DNA of 35,032 nucleotides from contig NZ_JASHIC010000046.1 of NCBI RefSeq assembly GCF_030056705.1, positions 1 through 35,032 of the forward strand, read 5' to 3'. The position numbers and the translations under genes are program-made. This document shows, in pieces, positions 7,986 through 16,590 of the stretch (the stretch's first letter is position 1; each line of letters opens with the position of its first letter). The notes beneath the pieces are model-generated. The model did no database searches. It had not been told where the DNA came from and saw nothing but the letters and a program-made list of their open reading frames with translations. Source of the stretch: Flectobacillus longus. GTDB lineage: Bacteria; Bacteroidota; Bacteroidia; Cytophagales; Spirosomataceae.

Positions 7986-10445
7986 CTAAATAGACGAAAT
8001 TTCATAGATTTTCCCTTTCGTGGTTTGCATATCAAACAAGAATGTTTCTTTCAATACTAAAGGCTTAATATCGGTGTTTATACCTACAATTGGCTTTTTG
8101 ACTGCTTCGGTTTGGAAAAAAGGATTAGGATTTTCACCCACAGGGTTATCTATTAATTTACCCGTTGTTAGCTTAATTTTATTGGGCAATCTTAGTCTTA
8201 AATTTCCGCCTAAGTTTGATTTAATGATGAGTTTACTAACTTTCCCATCCTTCCATTCTAAAGATAGAATCTCGAAACCACCCCTTGTTTTTATGCCCGA
8301 AATACGCCCCGTTTGCCATCCATCGGGTAAAGCAGGCAATAAATGAACATCATTGTTTGAGCTTTGCACAAGCATTTCTGTAATACCAGAGGTACAACCT
8401 AAATTTCCATCTATTTGGAAAGGAGCGTGTGCATCGAATAAATTAGGGTACGTTCCGCCTCCAGATGGATTTACGCCAAGAGGAGACAGTTGATTTTTGA
8501 TTAACTGAAAAGCATGATTTCCATCTTGCATTTTTGCCCACCAATTCACTTTCCAGCCCATACTCCAGCCTGTAGAAATATCGCCACGTTGCAATAAGGT
8601 GTTTTTGGCAGCCCAAAAAAGCTCAGGTGTTTTGTATGGAGAAATTTGATTAGACGGAAATAGTCCATACAAATGAGAAATATGACGATGCTTGTCGTTC
8701 GGGTCGTCTATATCGTCCATCCATTCTTGGATTTGTCCGTGTCGTCCAATACGCATAGGCGACAAACGTTGTCTGGTAGTGTTTAAACTATCTACAAAAG
8801 TTTTATCCTTGTGAAGGATTTCTGCTGCTCGAATGGTAATGCTCAATAAATCAAACACAATTTGGTTATCCATCGTAACCCCTGCATCAAATGAAGAACC
8901 CTGATGTGCTTTGGGGGCATTTTCGGGAGAAGTACCCGGATTGGTCACTAAATATTTATTTCGAGGGTCTTCTACCAAATTATCAACAAAAAATAAAGAT
9001 GCTCCTTTTAAAATTGGATAGATTTCATGCAAGTAAGTTTTGTTGCCTGTATATAAGTAGCGTTCCCATAAATGTTGGCATAACCATGCACCACCCATTG
9101 ACCAAACACCCCAAAAAATTCTATCGACTGGTCCAGTGATACGCCAAATATCAGTATTATGATGAGCAACCCACCCACGACATCCATACATTACTTTGGC
9201 TGTTTCTTGCCCCATCTCCGACAATTCTTTAACCATTTTCAATAGAGGCGTATGCGTTTCTGATAGGTTGGTTTTCTCGGCTGGCCAATAGTTCATTTCG
9301 GTGTTGATATTGATGGTATATTTACTGTCCCATGATGGATTTAACCTGTTGTTCCAAATGCCTTGTAAATTAGAAGGCTGACCATTGGGATGCGATGAAG
9401 AAATAAGTAAATATCGTCCATACTGAAAATAGAGTGCTGCAAAAGAAGGGTCATCACTATTTCTAAACTCCTCTAATCGCTGGTCGGTAGGTTTAGCTTC
9501 TTGGGCAAGATTTGTTCCTAAATCAATAGCAACTCGTTTAAATAGCTTTTGGTAAGCACTAATATGTTTTTGCCAAATACGCTGATACGACTCAGACAAG
9601 ACGCTGTTGGCATCGTTGGCACAGCGTTTGTTTTCATCGGCCGATATATCACGATAATTGACAAAGTTGGTAGCAATATTGATATAAATCACCACTTCAT
9701 TCGCACCAGCTACCACAAGAGAAGAATCTGTCTGAGTGAGTTCTCCCCCTTTATTTTTGATAGAAACTATTGACTGAAATTTGAGTTTATTCCCTGCTAC
9801 TCCTTCATGCCCTTTGGTAGAGCCATGCAAAAGCAATTGTTTTTGTTTATTTGTTTGAATGACGACTTCTTGTTGAGGAGAAGTAAAAAAAGTGGTAAAG
9901 TTGATACTATTAGGTTTTGATGAAGTAATACGCATGACCAACGTATTGGCAGGATAAGACACAAAGGCTTCCCGTTGGTATTTGACACCATTTGATTCGT
10001 AGCGTGTGGTAGTAATGGCATTTTCTAAATTTAATTCACGATAATAATTGCTTACTTGTTGATGAGCAAAAAGTAAATGGACACTTCCTACAGGCTGAAA
10101 GATTTGTCCATTTGACTTCTTGGTTTGCATGGTTTTTTCGGCAAGTAGTTCAGCTTCTTTTTGTTTTCCCTCAAATACTAATCTTCTGATGGTAGCCAAA
10201 GAAGCCAAGGCTTCGGGTCTATTGTTTTCGTTGGGGCTACCTGTCCATACGGTAGCTTCATTCAACTGTACTATTTCCTGCTCAACATTACCATAAACCA
10301 TAGCTCCTATTTTACCGTTTCCTAACGGTAAAGCTCTTTCCCATACATCACCCGAAGGCTTATCATACCATAATTTTAGCGGCGTTTGAGCATTGGTAAG
10401 AAAAGAAAGAAAGGAAAAAATAGCAATAAAATTAATCACTCTCAT
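7986..10445 (-). CDS. GH95 alpha-L-fucosidase (or alpha-L-galactosidase)
   Basis: I chose the ATG at 10445 because it starts a signal peptide (MRVINFIAIFSFLSFLTNAQ). The upstream extension to 10493 would begin with a non-ATG codon and reads through a hairpin. The 819-residue protein has the N-terminal sandwich (LWYDKPSGDVWERALPLGNG, VQLNEATVWTGSP). The helical catalytic barrel has NINTEMNYWP near 379-388, TNPGTSPEN with Glu near 508, and FQIDGNLGCTSGI with Asp near 679. These match the Asn pair, general acid Glu and catalytic Asp of GH95, an inverting family acting on terminal alpha-L-fucose or alpha-L-galactose. It lies between GH39 and GH106 and is likely periplasmic. The downstream GH106 start lies 25 bases after its stop. 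Confidence 0.92.
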   Translation of the reverse strand: MRVINFIAIFSFLSFLTNAQTPLKLWYDKPSGDVWERALPLGNGKIGAMVYGNVEQEIVQLNEATVWTGSPNENNRPEALASLATIRRLVFEGKQKEAELLAEKTMQTKKSNGQIFQPVGSVHLLFAHQQVSNYYRELNLENAITTTRYESNGVKYQREAFVSYPANTLVMRITSSKPNSINFTTFFTSPQQEVVIQTNKQKQLLLHGSTKGHEGVAGNKLKFQSIVSIKNKGGELTQTDSSLVVAGANEVVIYINIATNFVNYRDISADENKRCANDANSVLSESYQRIWQKHISAYQKLFKRVAIDLGTNLAQEAKPTDQRLEEFRNSDDPSFAALYFQYGRYLLISSSHPNGQPSNLQGIWNNRLNPSWDSKYTININTEMNYWPAEKTNLSETHTPLLKMVKELSEMGQETAKVMYGCRGWVAHHNTDIWRITGPVDRIFWGVWSMGGAWLCQHLWERYLYTGNKTYLHEIYPILKGASLFFVDNLVEDPRNKYLVTNPGTSPENAPKAHQGSSFDAGVTMDNQIVFDLLSITIRAAEILHKDKTFVDSLNTTRQRLSPMRIGRHGQIQEWMDDIDDPNDKHRHISHLYGLFPSNQISPYKTPELFWAAKNTLLQRGDISTGWSMGWKVNWWAKMQDGNHAFQLIKNQLSPLGVNPSGGGTYPNLFDAHAPFQIDGNLGCTSGITEMLVQSSNNDVHLLPALPDGWQTGRISGIKTRGGFEILSLEWKDGKVSKLIIKSNLGGNLRLRLPNKIKLTTGKLIDNPVGENPNPFFQTEAVKKPIVGINTDIKPLVLKETFLFDMQTTKGKIYEISSI

Positions 10446-10456
10446 AGCATTACAGT

Positions 10457-10490
10457 GGCAGATGCTTGATATGGCTATGCAGCATCTGCC
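10457..10490 (-). terminator. Hairpin between GH39 and GH95
   Basis: GGCAGATGCT (10457-10466) pairs with AGCATCTGCC (10481-10490), a perfect 10-bp stem with a 14-base loop. It lies between the GH39 stop and the GH95 start. There is no T tract on the minus strand, so it may be a processing or stabilising hairpin rather than a full terminator. Confidence 0.5.
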
Positions 10491-10503
10491 CATTTTATTA
10501 GTT

Positions 10504-12156
10504 TTACATTTCTTGAATTAAAACACAATCCCAAGGTTGAAGTGTTTTTTTGAACACTACTGTTCCGTTTGTACTACCTTGGAGCTTTTCTTTTTTGGTA
10601 TCAAAAGCTTGTAGTTTTAAGGTATTTGTTTGCTCCCTTGTTGGGAATTGAGGACTGCCCATTTCTTGCCATTTTTTATAGGCAAATCCATGTGTCTTAT
10701 CCAAGGTTTCTACCGATACAGCGGCATTAGATTTTAGCCCTTTGATTGTTAAGGCTACGTTTCTTGGTGTACCCGTATTGAGTACTTCCTCTACATTACC
10801 ATCAACCACATCTTTTCTTTCAAATGGATAGTGGTAAAATAAAGCTCTAATCTTACCTGATTTGCTGTGGCGAGTCACAATTAATCCTTCTTCTTTATGT
10901 AAAATTTCGTTGCCTAATTGATTAAGCATACGATAAGCATGAAAAGTAGGTTTTACAATTCCCTGATAATTTATCATGCCAAAGCCCCCGTGCCAAATGG
11001 TATCACCCGCTCCTTTTTCTTCAAAAATATCGGTAAATGTCCAGTAGGATAAAGAATCTGTAAGTCCAATAGCATCTATATTCGCCTTGATTACATAAGT
11101 TGCTGCTTGCAGGCTATCGTGGGTTGTATCTCTTGGGGAAGGACTGCTACTCCATTCTGTGCAATGCAATTCAACATGAGGATAGGCACTTTCAGCAATG
11201 GTTTTTTGCAGCCACTTCAAATCTTCTTGTGTGGCGTTTACGTGTCTAACTCGACCCGCTCCCTTTTTCGTTTCGGGGTCTAATGCCCAGTCTGTAGGAT
11301 AAGGGTGAGTAGAAATAAAATCAACAGGTAAATGGTTTTTTTCGCAGAAAGATAAAAAGTCTTTTATCCAAACACCCCTCCATTCCAACGTATTTATATC
11401 CTTTACTGTAAGGGTTTTATGTTTTGTTTTATCTTCTACTTCTCCATCAAAACGCTCGTCTGGCACAAAATTACTGGTTGATGGACCACCTACTCGTAGG
11501 TCTTTATCAATGGCTTTAATGGCTGTGACAGAACTACGATATAGGTCAAAATATTGTGATTTTGTTCCATCCCAGAAACCTTTCAAATCTGGCTCGTTCC
11601 ATACTTCAAAGTACCATGTTTTCACCTCATTTAATCCATATCGTTGGATACAATGTTTGGTAAATTCACTTACTAAACTTGCCCATTTGCTAAGGTCTTT
11701 TGGAGGTGAAACGTAGCCCTTCCACCAAAACTGTCGGGCTTCTGTACTTGCCATATCTTTTGGAACAAAGCCTAATTCGACAAAAGGTTTTACTCCTATT
11801 TCTAGCATTCTATCAAATAACTCATCGATGTATTGCCAATTGTAGATTGCTTTGCCGTTGACCTCCTTATACACGCACATATCTTCGTGAAAGAGTCCGT
11901 GAAAACGACAGTACTCAAAGCCACAGTGTTTTTTGACCAAGGCCAATTGTTCTAACCAACCTGCTCGTAAACCTTCATTGGCACGACCAGCCCCTACACA
12001 TTTGCTCCAAAATTTAGCATAAGGCGTTCCCTTATCTTTGGCATTTATTAAAAAGCTTAAGTCTGGAGCTAAGTTTTCAGCTTTAAGTAAATTGGATGTA
12101 AATACAATTCCTGTAGTTGTTAGTAAACTTTGCTTAACAAAATCTCTTCTTTTCAT
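10504..12156 (-). CDS. GH39-family glycosidase (beta-xylosidase-like)
   Basis: The 550-residue protein begins MKRRDFVKQSLLTTTG, a twin-arginine-type leader, so folded export by Tat is likely. The (beta/alpha)8 barrel shows CRFHGLFHEDM, YFEVWNEPDLKGFW with acid/base E188, ISTHPYPTDW, and LHCTEWSSSP with nucleophile E334. A WTFTDIFEE segment and a short C-terminal beta domain follow. This layout fits GH39, a retaining family with beta-xylosidase, alpha-L-iduronidase and exopolysaccharide hydrolase members. In this PUL a beta-xylosidase-like activity on side chains is the simplest reading. A terminator-like hairpin precedes it, so expression may fall after the lyase gene. Confidence 0.85.
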   Translation of the reverse strand: MKRRDFVKQSLLTTTGIVFTSNLLKAENLAPDLSFLINAKDKGTPYAKFWSKCVGAGRANEGLRAGWLEQLALVKKHCGFEYCRFHGLFHEDMCVYKEVNGKAIYNWQYIDELFDRMLEIGVKPFVELGFVPKDMASTEARQFWWKGYVSPPKDLSKWASLVSEFTKHCIQRYGLNEVKTWYFEVWNEPDLKGFWDGTKSQYFDLYRSSVTAIKAIDKDLRVGGPSTSNFVPDERFDGEVEDKTKHKTLTVKDINTLEWRGVWIKDFLSFCEKNHLPVDFISTHPYPTDWALDPETKKGAGRVRHVNATQEDLKWLQKTIAESAYPHVELHCTEWSSSPSPRDTTHDSLQAATYVIKANIDAIGLTDSLSYWTFTDIFEEKGAGDTIWHGGFGMINYQGIVKPTFHAYRMLNQLGNEILHKEEGLIVTRHSKSGKIRALFYHYPFERKDVVDGNVEEVLNTGTPRNVALTIKGLKSNAAVSVETLDKTHGFAYKKWQEMGSPQFPTREQTNTLKLQAFDTKKEKLQGSTNGTVVFKKTLQPWDCVLIQEM

Positions 12157-12245
12157 GATTGATATTTGAGTTAAAATAAAAAATACGAGCTAATGGAGCG
12201 ATACTATGGCTCACAAAACTCGATAAACAGGCTTAGAAAAATAGT

Positions 12246-12289
12246 TACAAGAACTGGTCAAGGCAGATACACCACGATCAGTTCTTGTA
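12246..12289 (-). terminator. Intrinsic terminator after the T9SS lyase
   Basis: TACAAGAACTG (12246-12256) pairs with CAGTTCTTGTA (12279-12289), and the stem extends inwards past one wobble. On the minus strand it is followed by ACTATTTTTC. It lies 30 bases past the lyase stop and separates the susCD-lyase block from the glycosidase block. Confidence 0.75.
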
Positions 12290-12318
12290 TGATTACTTTA
12301 GAAAATGCACTAATAAGA

Positions 12319-15300
12319 CTATTTCATAATTTTTACTACGGCGGATTGATTTAAAGATGCAATTTTTAGCAGATATACCCCTTGTAGATATTGATCGAAA
12401 GGAATTGTTAACACTTTTTCTTCCTGATAGTCGAAAATCTCTTGTGTAGCAAGCATATTTCCAGTAATAGAGAATAAAGTGATAGATAAAGGTTTACCAT
12501 TTACCCCCTTAAGGCTAAAACGACATTGATTATCGACAACAGGATTTCCTAAAAGATTTATCTTTAGTTCCCATAGATTACTTTCTGAAGTAGTTCTTGC
12601 TGCATTGGCACTGATTGTTGCAGGTTCTTCACCATAGATAAGTTGACCTTGGTAATAAACAGAAACTTTATTGGTCAAAGACATCTTGTTGTCAATTGTA
12701 TAAGAAAAATCATCGGACTGATTAAAAGCCGACCAGTCGGATTTTGCGATGCGATACTGAATATTTTCAGTTGTACTAAGTGGGTAAAATACCCCCAAGT
12801 TAGGACTCATTCCTAGTTCTAAATAGGTATCAGCTCCAGCCCGTCTAGTTGTTAGCGGTACAAATAGAGAAGTGATATTCGAACTACCGAGTTTTGCATA
12901 ATCCCAAAAGAAGTTTAGTGGAGAATTACCCTCTTTTGTAAACCAATAGCGTACTTTTAAATCTTGGTAATTTAAAGGAGTATTGCCTGTATTATCAATT
13001 TTTAAATACGAACTAATCGTGTTTGAAGTGGCATTACTCTTCGAGTCAAGATAAACTTTAACTTGTTTATTACTGAGCACCTCCGTTGGCTCGATACCAT
13101 AGACCAGCTGTCCATTTTTGTAGATGGTGATATGATCATTTGCATTGAAGGTATTGCCATTGACTGGGATACTATATGAATAATCATCTATTTCATTGAG
13201 ATTAGCCCAATCAGTGTTAGCAAATCTTGATTGAATCACTCCTGAGTTTGTGCTTGGAGATAGCGTTCCTGCTGAGGTAGCAAAACTATACTCCATATAT
13301 CCCAAAGCACCGTTGCGAGGAGAGGATAGTGGCACGTACTTCATTTTGACGTTATTATTTCCTAGTTGAGCATAATCAATCCATGAATTAATACCTGCAT
13401 AGTTTTCAGGAGTCAACCAATAGCGAATAGTCAAATCGCTATAATTGACAGAAACATTACCATCATTGTACAATACCAAATAGGGACGGATGATATTGTT
13501 ATTTGAGCCATTATCAGCATTTTGATATTTTACACTCAATTTAACAGGATTCAAAACCGTCAAAACTTGACTTACCTCAGTGGCAGAGTCATAAGTCTCA
13601 TTTCCTGATTGAGAAGCAGTAATGGTAGTTGTGCCAGCGCTTACAAGATGAATTTTACCATCAACAATCGTAGCAACAGCAGGATTTGAGCTAACATAAC
13701 TGATGGTCAAACCAGAACTTGCTGAAGCTCCAGCTTCAAAATCAGCATCGCCTAAGGTTTTGGTTGATAAAGAGTTAAAGGTAATACTTTGGGATTTTTT
13801 GTTTACTGTCAAAACTTGACTTACTTCGGTAGCAGAGTCATAAGTCTCGTTTCCTGATTGAGAAGCAGTAATGGTAGCTGTTCCAGCGCCAACAAGATGA
13901 ATTTTACCATCAACAATCGTAGCAACAGCAGGATTTGAACTCATATAACTGATACTCAATCCAGAACTTGCCGTAGCCCCTGCCTCAAAGTAGGCATCAC
14001 CTAAGGTTCTGGTTGACAAAGAGTTAAAGGTAATGCTTTGGGATTTTTTAAGAATATTTAGTGTTTGACTGGCAGGTGTTGCAGGACTAAATGAAGCATT
14101 ACCTTCTTGATAAGCTTTTATAATAGCTGTTCCAGATTTGTTAATCTGAATTTTACCATCAACGATAGAAGCAATATCTGGATTTTGACTAACATAATTA
14201 ACCGCAAGTGCTGAGGAAGCTGTGGCAGATGGATAAAAACTTTCATCGCCTACATACTTAGTAGCAAGTGGTGGAAAATTGATAGTTTGTGTATTGAAAT
14301 ACAATTTAAACCAATCTACATTATACAGAAAACTGGTAAAGCTTCCGCCTGAAACTGTAAATCTAAAATATAAATGATGCACACCAGAAATACCACTAAT
14401 GTTTGAACTCACCAAAGTGTAAGTATTCCAATTACCCGTTTTAGGAATCGTCAAAGTTGCTATGATTGGCCCTGTTAAAGCATCTAAGCGAACTTCGATA
14501 ATCTTATTAATACTAGTACCCGCACTACTATTACTTGAAGCTTGAACTTCAATTTTTGCTAAACCATTTAAGTTGATATTTTTCATCACGACCCAGCCGA
14601 CAGACTTGATATTACCTAAACCTGTACTGTTCCAATCAACATTTCCTCCCTTATCAGAATAATCTTCGGCTTCTATCTTAACGGACGCAACAGACAGAGA
14701 TTCAGTATAAAAGGTCTTAACAGAATCCAATAACATCCAGTTGAGATTTACTTTTCCTTCAACATTCAACCAAATATCTTTAGTAGCAATAGGCTCACTT
14801 AAAGCACATGAATCGATTTGCCAGCTCTGTTCCCCCCCAGTTGGTTTGAGTGAAATAATACCTAATTTAGGGCCATTCACTGCATTCATTCTGATGGTTA
14901 CCTTAGCCGTAGAATCCGTAGCATTCGAGTATCTAAAATACATCATTTTAGGTCCATTATTTCCTAAGACAGCTCCTGTATAAACGATATTTCCCGAAGT
15001 TCCTGAAATAGCCATCGCTTCCCCATTGGCATCTTCGTTAGCTGTTATAGTTGTAAAACCTGTTTGAGAACTATAACTTTCTGCTTCAAACTTTTGATAT
15101 GGATTAAAAATCAAGCTCATTGTTTGGCTTGCCTTAGCAGGTTTATAGGAACTACTACCTGTTTGATAAGCCGTGATTACCGCAATACCTGCCGATACTA
15201 TATGTACTTTATTATTGACAATAGTCGCAATCTTAGGATCTGAACTCATGTAGTAAACGGGTAGCCCTGAAGAAGAAGTTGCCCCTGGATCAAAATCAGC

Positions 15301-16491
15301 ATCTCCAAATTTTTTATGAATGGCAGGAAATATAACGGTTTGACTTTGCTTTTGACTTTCGTCTTGGCTATACATGAGCGTTCCCCAACCCATAAGATGT
15401 TCACCATCATAATTGGTACTGGTTTTAGTTTCGATTCTTGTGGTATTAGCCGCCATAGTTGTGTAGGGCGCTTCTAATCCTTTTATGTTAACATAATGAT
15501 TATAAACCAACTCATACATGGGAACTAATTCGGCCAATGTTCTATTAGTTGCTGCAATAACCGACCAAGGCCCCATGGTGCATCTATATATGCTTGATGA
15601 ATAGGGAACATCATTACCAAGCATATATTTAGCAGAATATTCGTATCCAGTTAAAATACGGTTATCCAATGCAGCAAATAAATCTAACCCTTGATTGTAA
15701 GCTACCTGTGCAACTTCGGCTAAATGACCAATATTTATTTGCCCATGTATTTGATCACGACCACTTTCCGTATTTTGTCCTGAACTAGCTATGATTTTTG
15801 ACAAAGAAGTACAAGCGTGCGTATTAAAAGCATTTAATCCAGAATTATAGAGAGCTGTATCATTACAAAAAATCCCAATTGCCATCATGGTTTTGATACA
15901 GCCACCTCCCCAGTTGGCATCTCCGTACATATCTATATGAGGAACAAACTTAGTTTTGAGCATATTCTCAAACTGTGCAATATCTGCTGGAGCCCATCCT
16001 CCATAAGTACTTTTGATAATTTCAGCCGCATTAGTCCATCGAAATCCTTGTTGCCCCGCCGTTAATTGTACTTGGTCACCATAAAGCGCTTTTAGTGCAT
16101 AAGACCAAGCATTCATAATTTGGATGGCCTTTTCAGCATGTGCCGTATCACCCGTAAGTTTCCACATAATGGCATTATTATAAGCAGCATTAGCATCTCT
16201 TTTCATGATGTTATCGTTTCTATAACTTGTTTGCGTACGTTGCACGCTGTCGGCCGGACCACGCAGAACATAATATTTGCTTGATGCTCCGTCATTCTTA
16301 AAAATATTATAGGCACTAATCCAAGGCTCTTGGTTAGCCGCAATCTTCGCTTTTATTCTTTCAAAATCAGCATTTGAGTGCAATAAACCGGGATGGGTAA
16401 AAGTTACTTGAGCATTTGCCATCTGAAAACAGAAAATAATAGACAAAAGCGTTGCAGCCCATCTGAAAAACAGAAGAGAGATTTTTTCCAT
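12319..16491 (-). CDS. T9SS-secreted alginate-lyase-superfamily enzyme with multiple CBMs
   Basis: The protein is a 1390-residue modular enzyme. In order: signal peptide to about 27 (FQMANAQ); alginate-lyase-type helical domain 30-345 with NWGGG at 193-197 and ESGRDQIHGQINIGH at 242-256, where Asn and His fit the catalytic positions; Ig-like module 384-463; CBM6-like module 467-590 starting FEAESY; second CBM6-like module 604-732 starting IEAEDY; Ig-like modules 735-814, 816-898 and 899-980; two CBM3-like modules 983-1136 and 1141-1290 (IRPYLVLYNDG, TIRYWLTPE and the paired set); T9SS type A sorting domain 1305-1390 ending GVYLLKIASLNQSAVVKIMK. CBM3 typically binds crystalline cellulose, so the enzyme may dock on plant or algal cell walls while the lyase domain cuts a uronic-acid polymer. 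It follows susD and is the obvious surface enzyme of the PUL. The uronan cut is unknown. Confidence 0.88.
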   Translation of the reverse strand: MEKISLLFFRWAATLLSIIFCFQMANAQVTFTHPGLLHSNADFERIKAKIAANQEPWISAYNIFKNDGASSKYYVLRGPADSVQRTQTSYRNDNIMKRDANAAYNNAIMWKLTGDTAHAEKAIQIMNAWSYALKALYGDQVQLTAGQQGFRWTNAAEIIKSTYGGWAPADIAQFENMLKTKFVPHIDMYGDANWGGGCIKTMMAIGIFCNDTALYNSGLNAFNTHACTSLSKIIASSGQNTESGRDQIHGQINIGHLAEVAQVAYNQGLDLFAALDNRILTGYEYSAKYMLGNDVPYSSSIYRCTMGPWSVIAATNRTLAELVPMYELVYNHYVNIKGLEAPYTTMAANTTRIETKTSTNYDGEHLMGWGTLMYSQDESQKQSQTVIFPAIHKKFGDADFDPGATSSSGLPVYYMSSDPKIATIVNNKVHIVSAGIAVITAYQTGSSSYKPAKASQTMSLIFNPYQKFEAESYSSQTGFTTITANEDANGEAMAISGTSGNIVYTGAVLGNNGPKMMYFRYSNATDSTAKVTIRMNAVNGPKLGIISLKPTGGEQSWQIDSCALSEPIATKDIWLNVEGKVNLNWMLLDSVKTFYTESLSVASVKIEAEDYSDKGGNVDWNSTGLGNIKSVGWVVMKNINLNGLAKIEVQASSNSSAGTSINKIIEVRLDALTGPIIATLTIPKTGNWNTYTLVSSNISGISGVHHLYFRFTVSGGSFTSFLYNVDWFKLYFNTQTINFPPLATKYVGDESFYPSATASSALAVNYVSQNPDIASIVDGKIQINKSGTAIIKAYQEGNASFSPATPASQTLNILKKSQSITFNSLSTRTLGDAYFEAGATASSGLSISYMSSNPAVATIVDGKIHLVGAGTATITASQSGNETYDSATEVSQVLTVNKKSQSITFNSLSTKTLGDADFEAGASASSGLTISYVSSNPAVATIVDGKIHLVSAGTTTITASQSGNETYDSATEVSQVLTVLNPVKLSVKYQNADNGSNNNIIRPYLVLYNDGNVSVNYSDLTIRYWLTPENYAGINSWIDYAQLGNNNVKMKYVPLSSPRNGALGYMEYSFATSAGTLSPSTNSGVIQSRFANTDWANLNEIDDYSYSIPVNGNTFNANDHITIYKNGQLVYGIEPTEVLSNKQVKVYLDSKSNATSNTISSYLKIDNTGNTPLNYQDLKVRYWFTKEGNSPLNFFWDYAKLGSSNITSLFVPLTTRRAGADTYLELGMSPNLGVFYPLSTTENIQYRIAKSDWSAFNQSDDFSYTIDNKMSLTNKVSVYYQGQLIYGEEPATISANAARTTSESNLWELKINLLGNPVVDNQCRFSLKGVNGKPLSITLFSITGNMLATQEIFDYQEEKVLTIPFDQYLQGVYLLKIASLNQSAVVKIMK
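13552..14046 (-). repeat. Tandem duplication of an 83-codon Ig-like module
   Basis: Two units (13798-14046 and 13552-13797) encode Ig-like modules with about 76 of 83 residues identical, and the DNA is nearly as conserved. The Ig modules at residues 384-463 and 735-814 of the same protein are clearly more divergent. This indicates a recent in-frame tandem duplication that lengthened the linker before the CBM3 pair. Confidence 0.85.
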
Positions 16492-16550
16492 TAGTTTAAT
16501 AGTTTTGTTTAGAGTAACCTCATCTGATTACATAAAGAGAAAGACTATTT

Positions 16551-16586
16551 ATCAAACAAGTTCCCCTTCGTGAGAACTTGTTTGAT
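16551..16586 (-). terminator. Hairpin after susD
   Basis: ATCAAACAAGTTC (16551-16563) pairs perfectly with GAACTTGTTTGAT (16574-16586), with a 10-base loop. It starts 4 bases beyond the susD stop. The minus-strand flank is AT-rich but lacks a clean T tract, while the plus-strand flank has TTTTTC. It probably gives high susCD and lower downstream expression. Confidence 0.65.
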
Positions 16587-16590
16587 TTTT

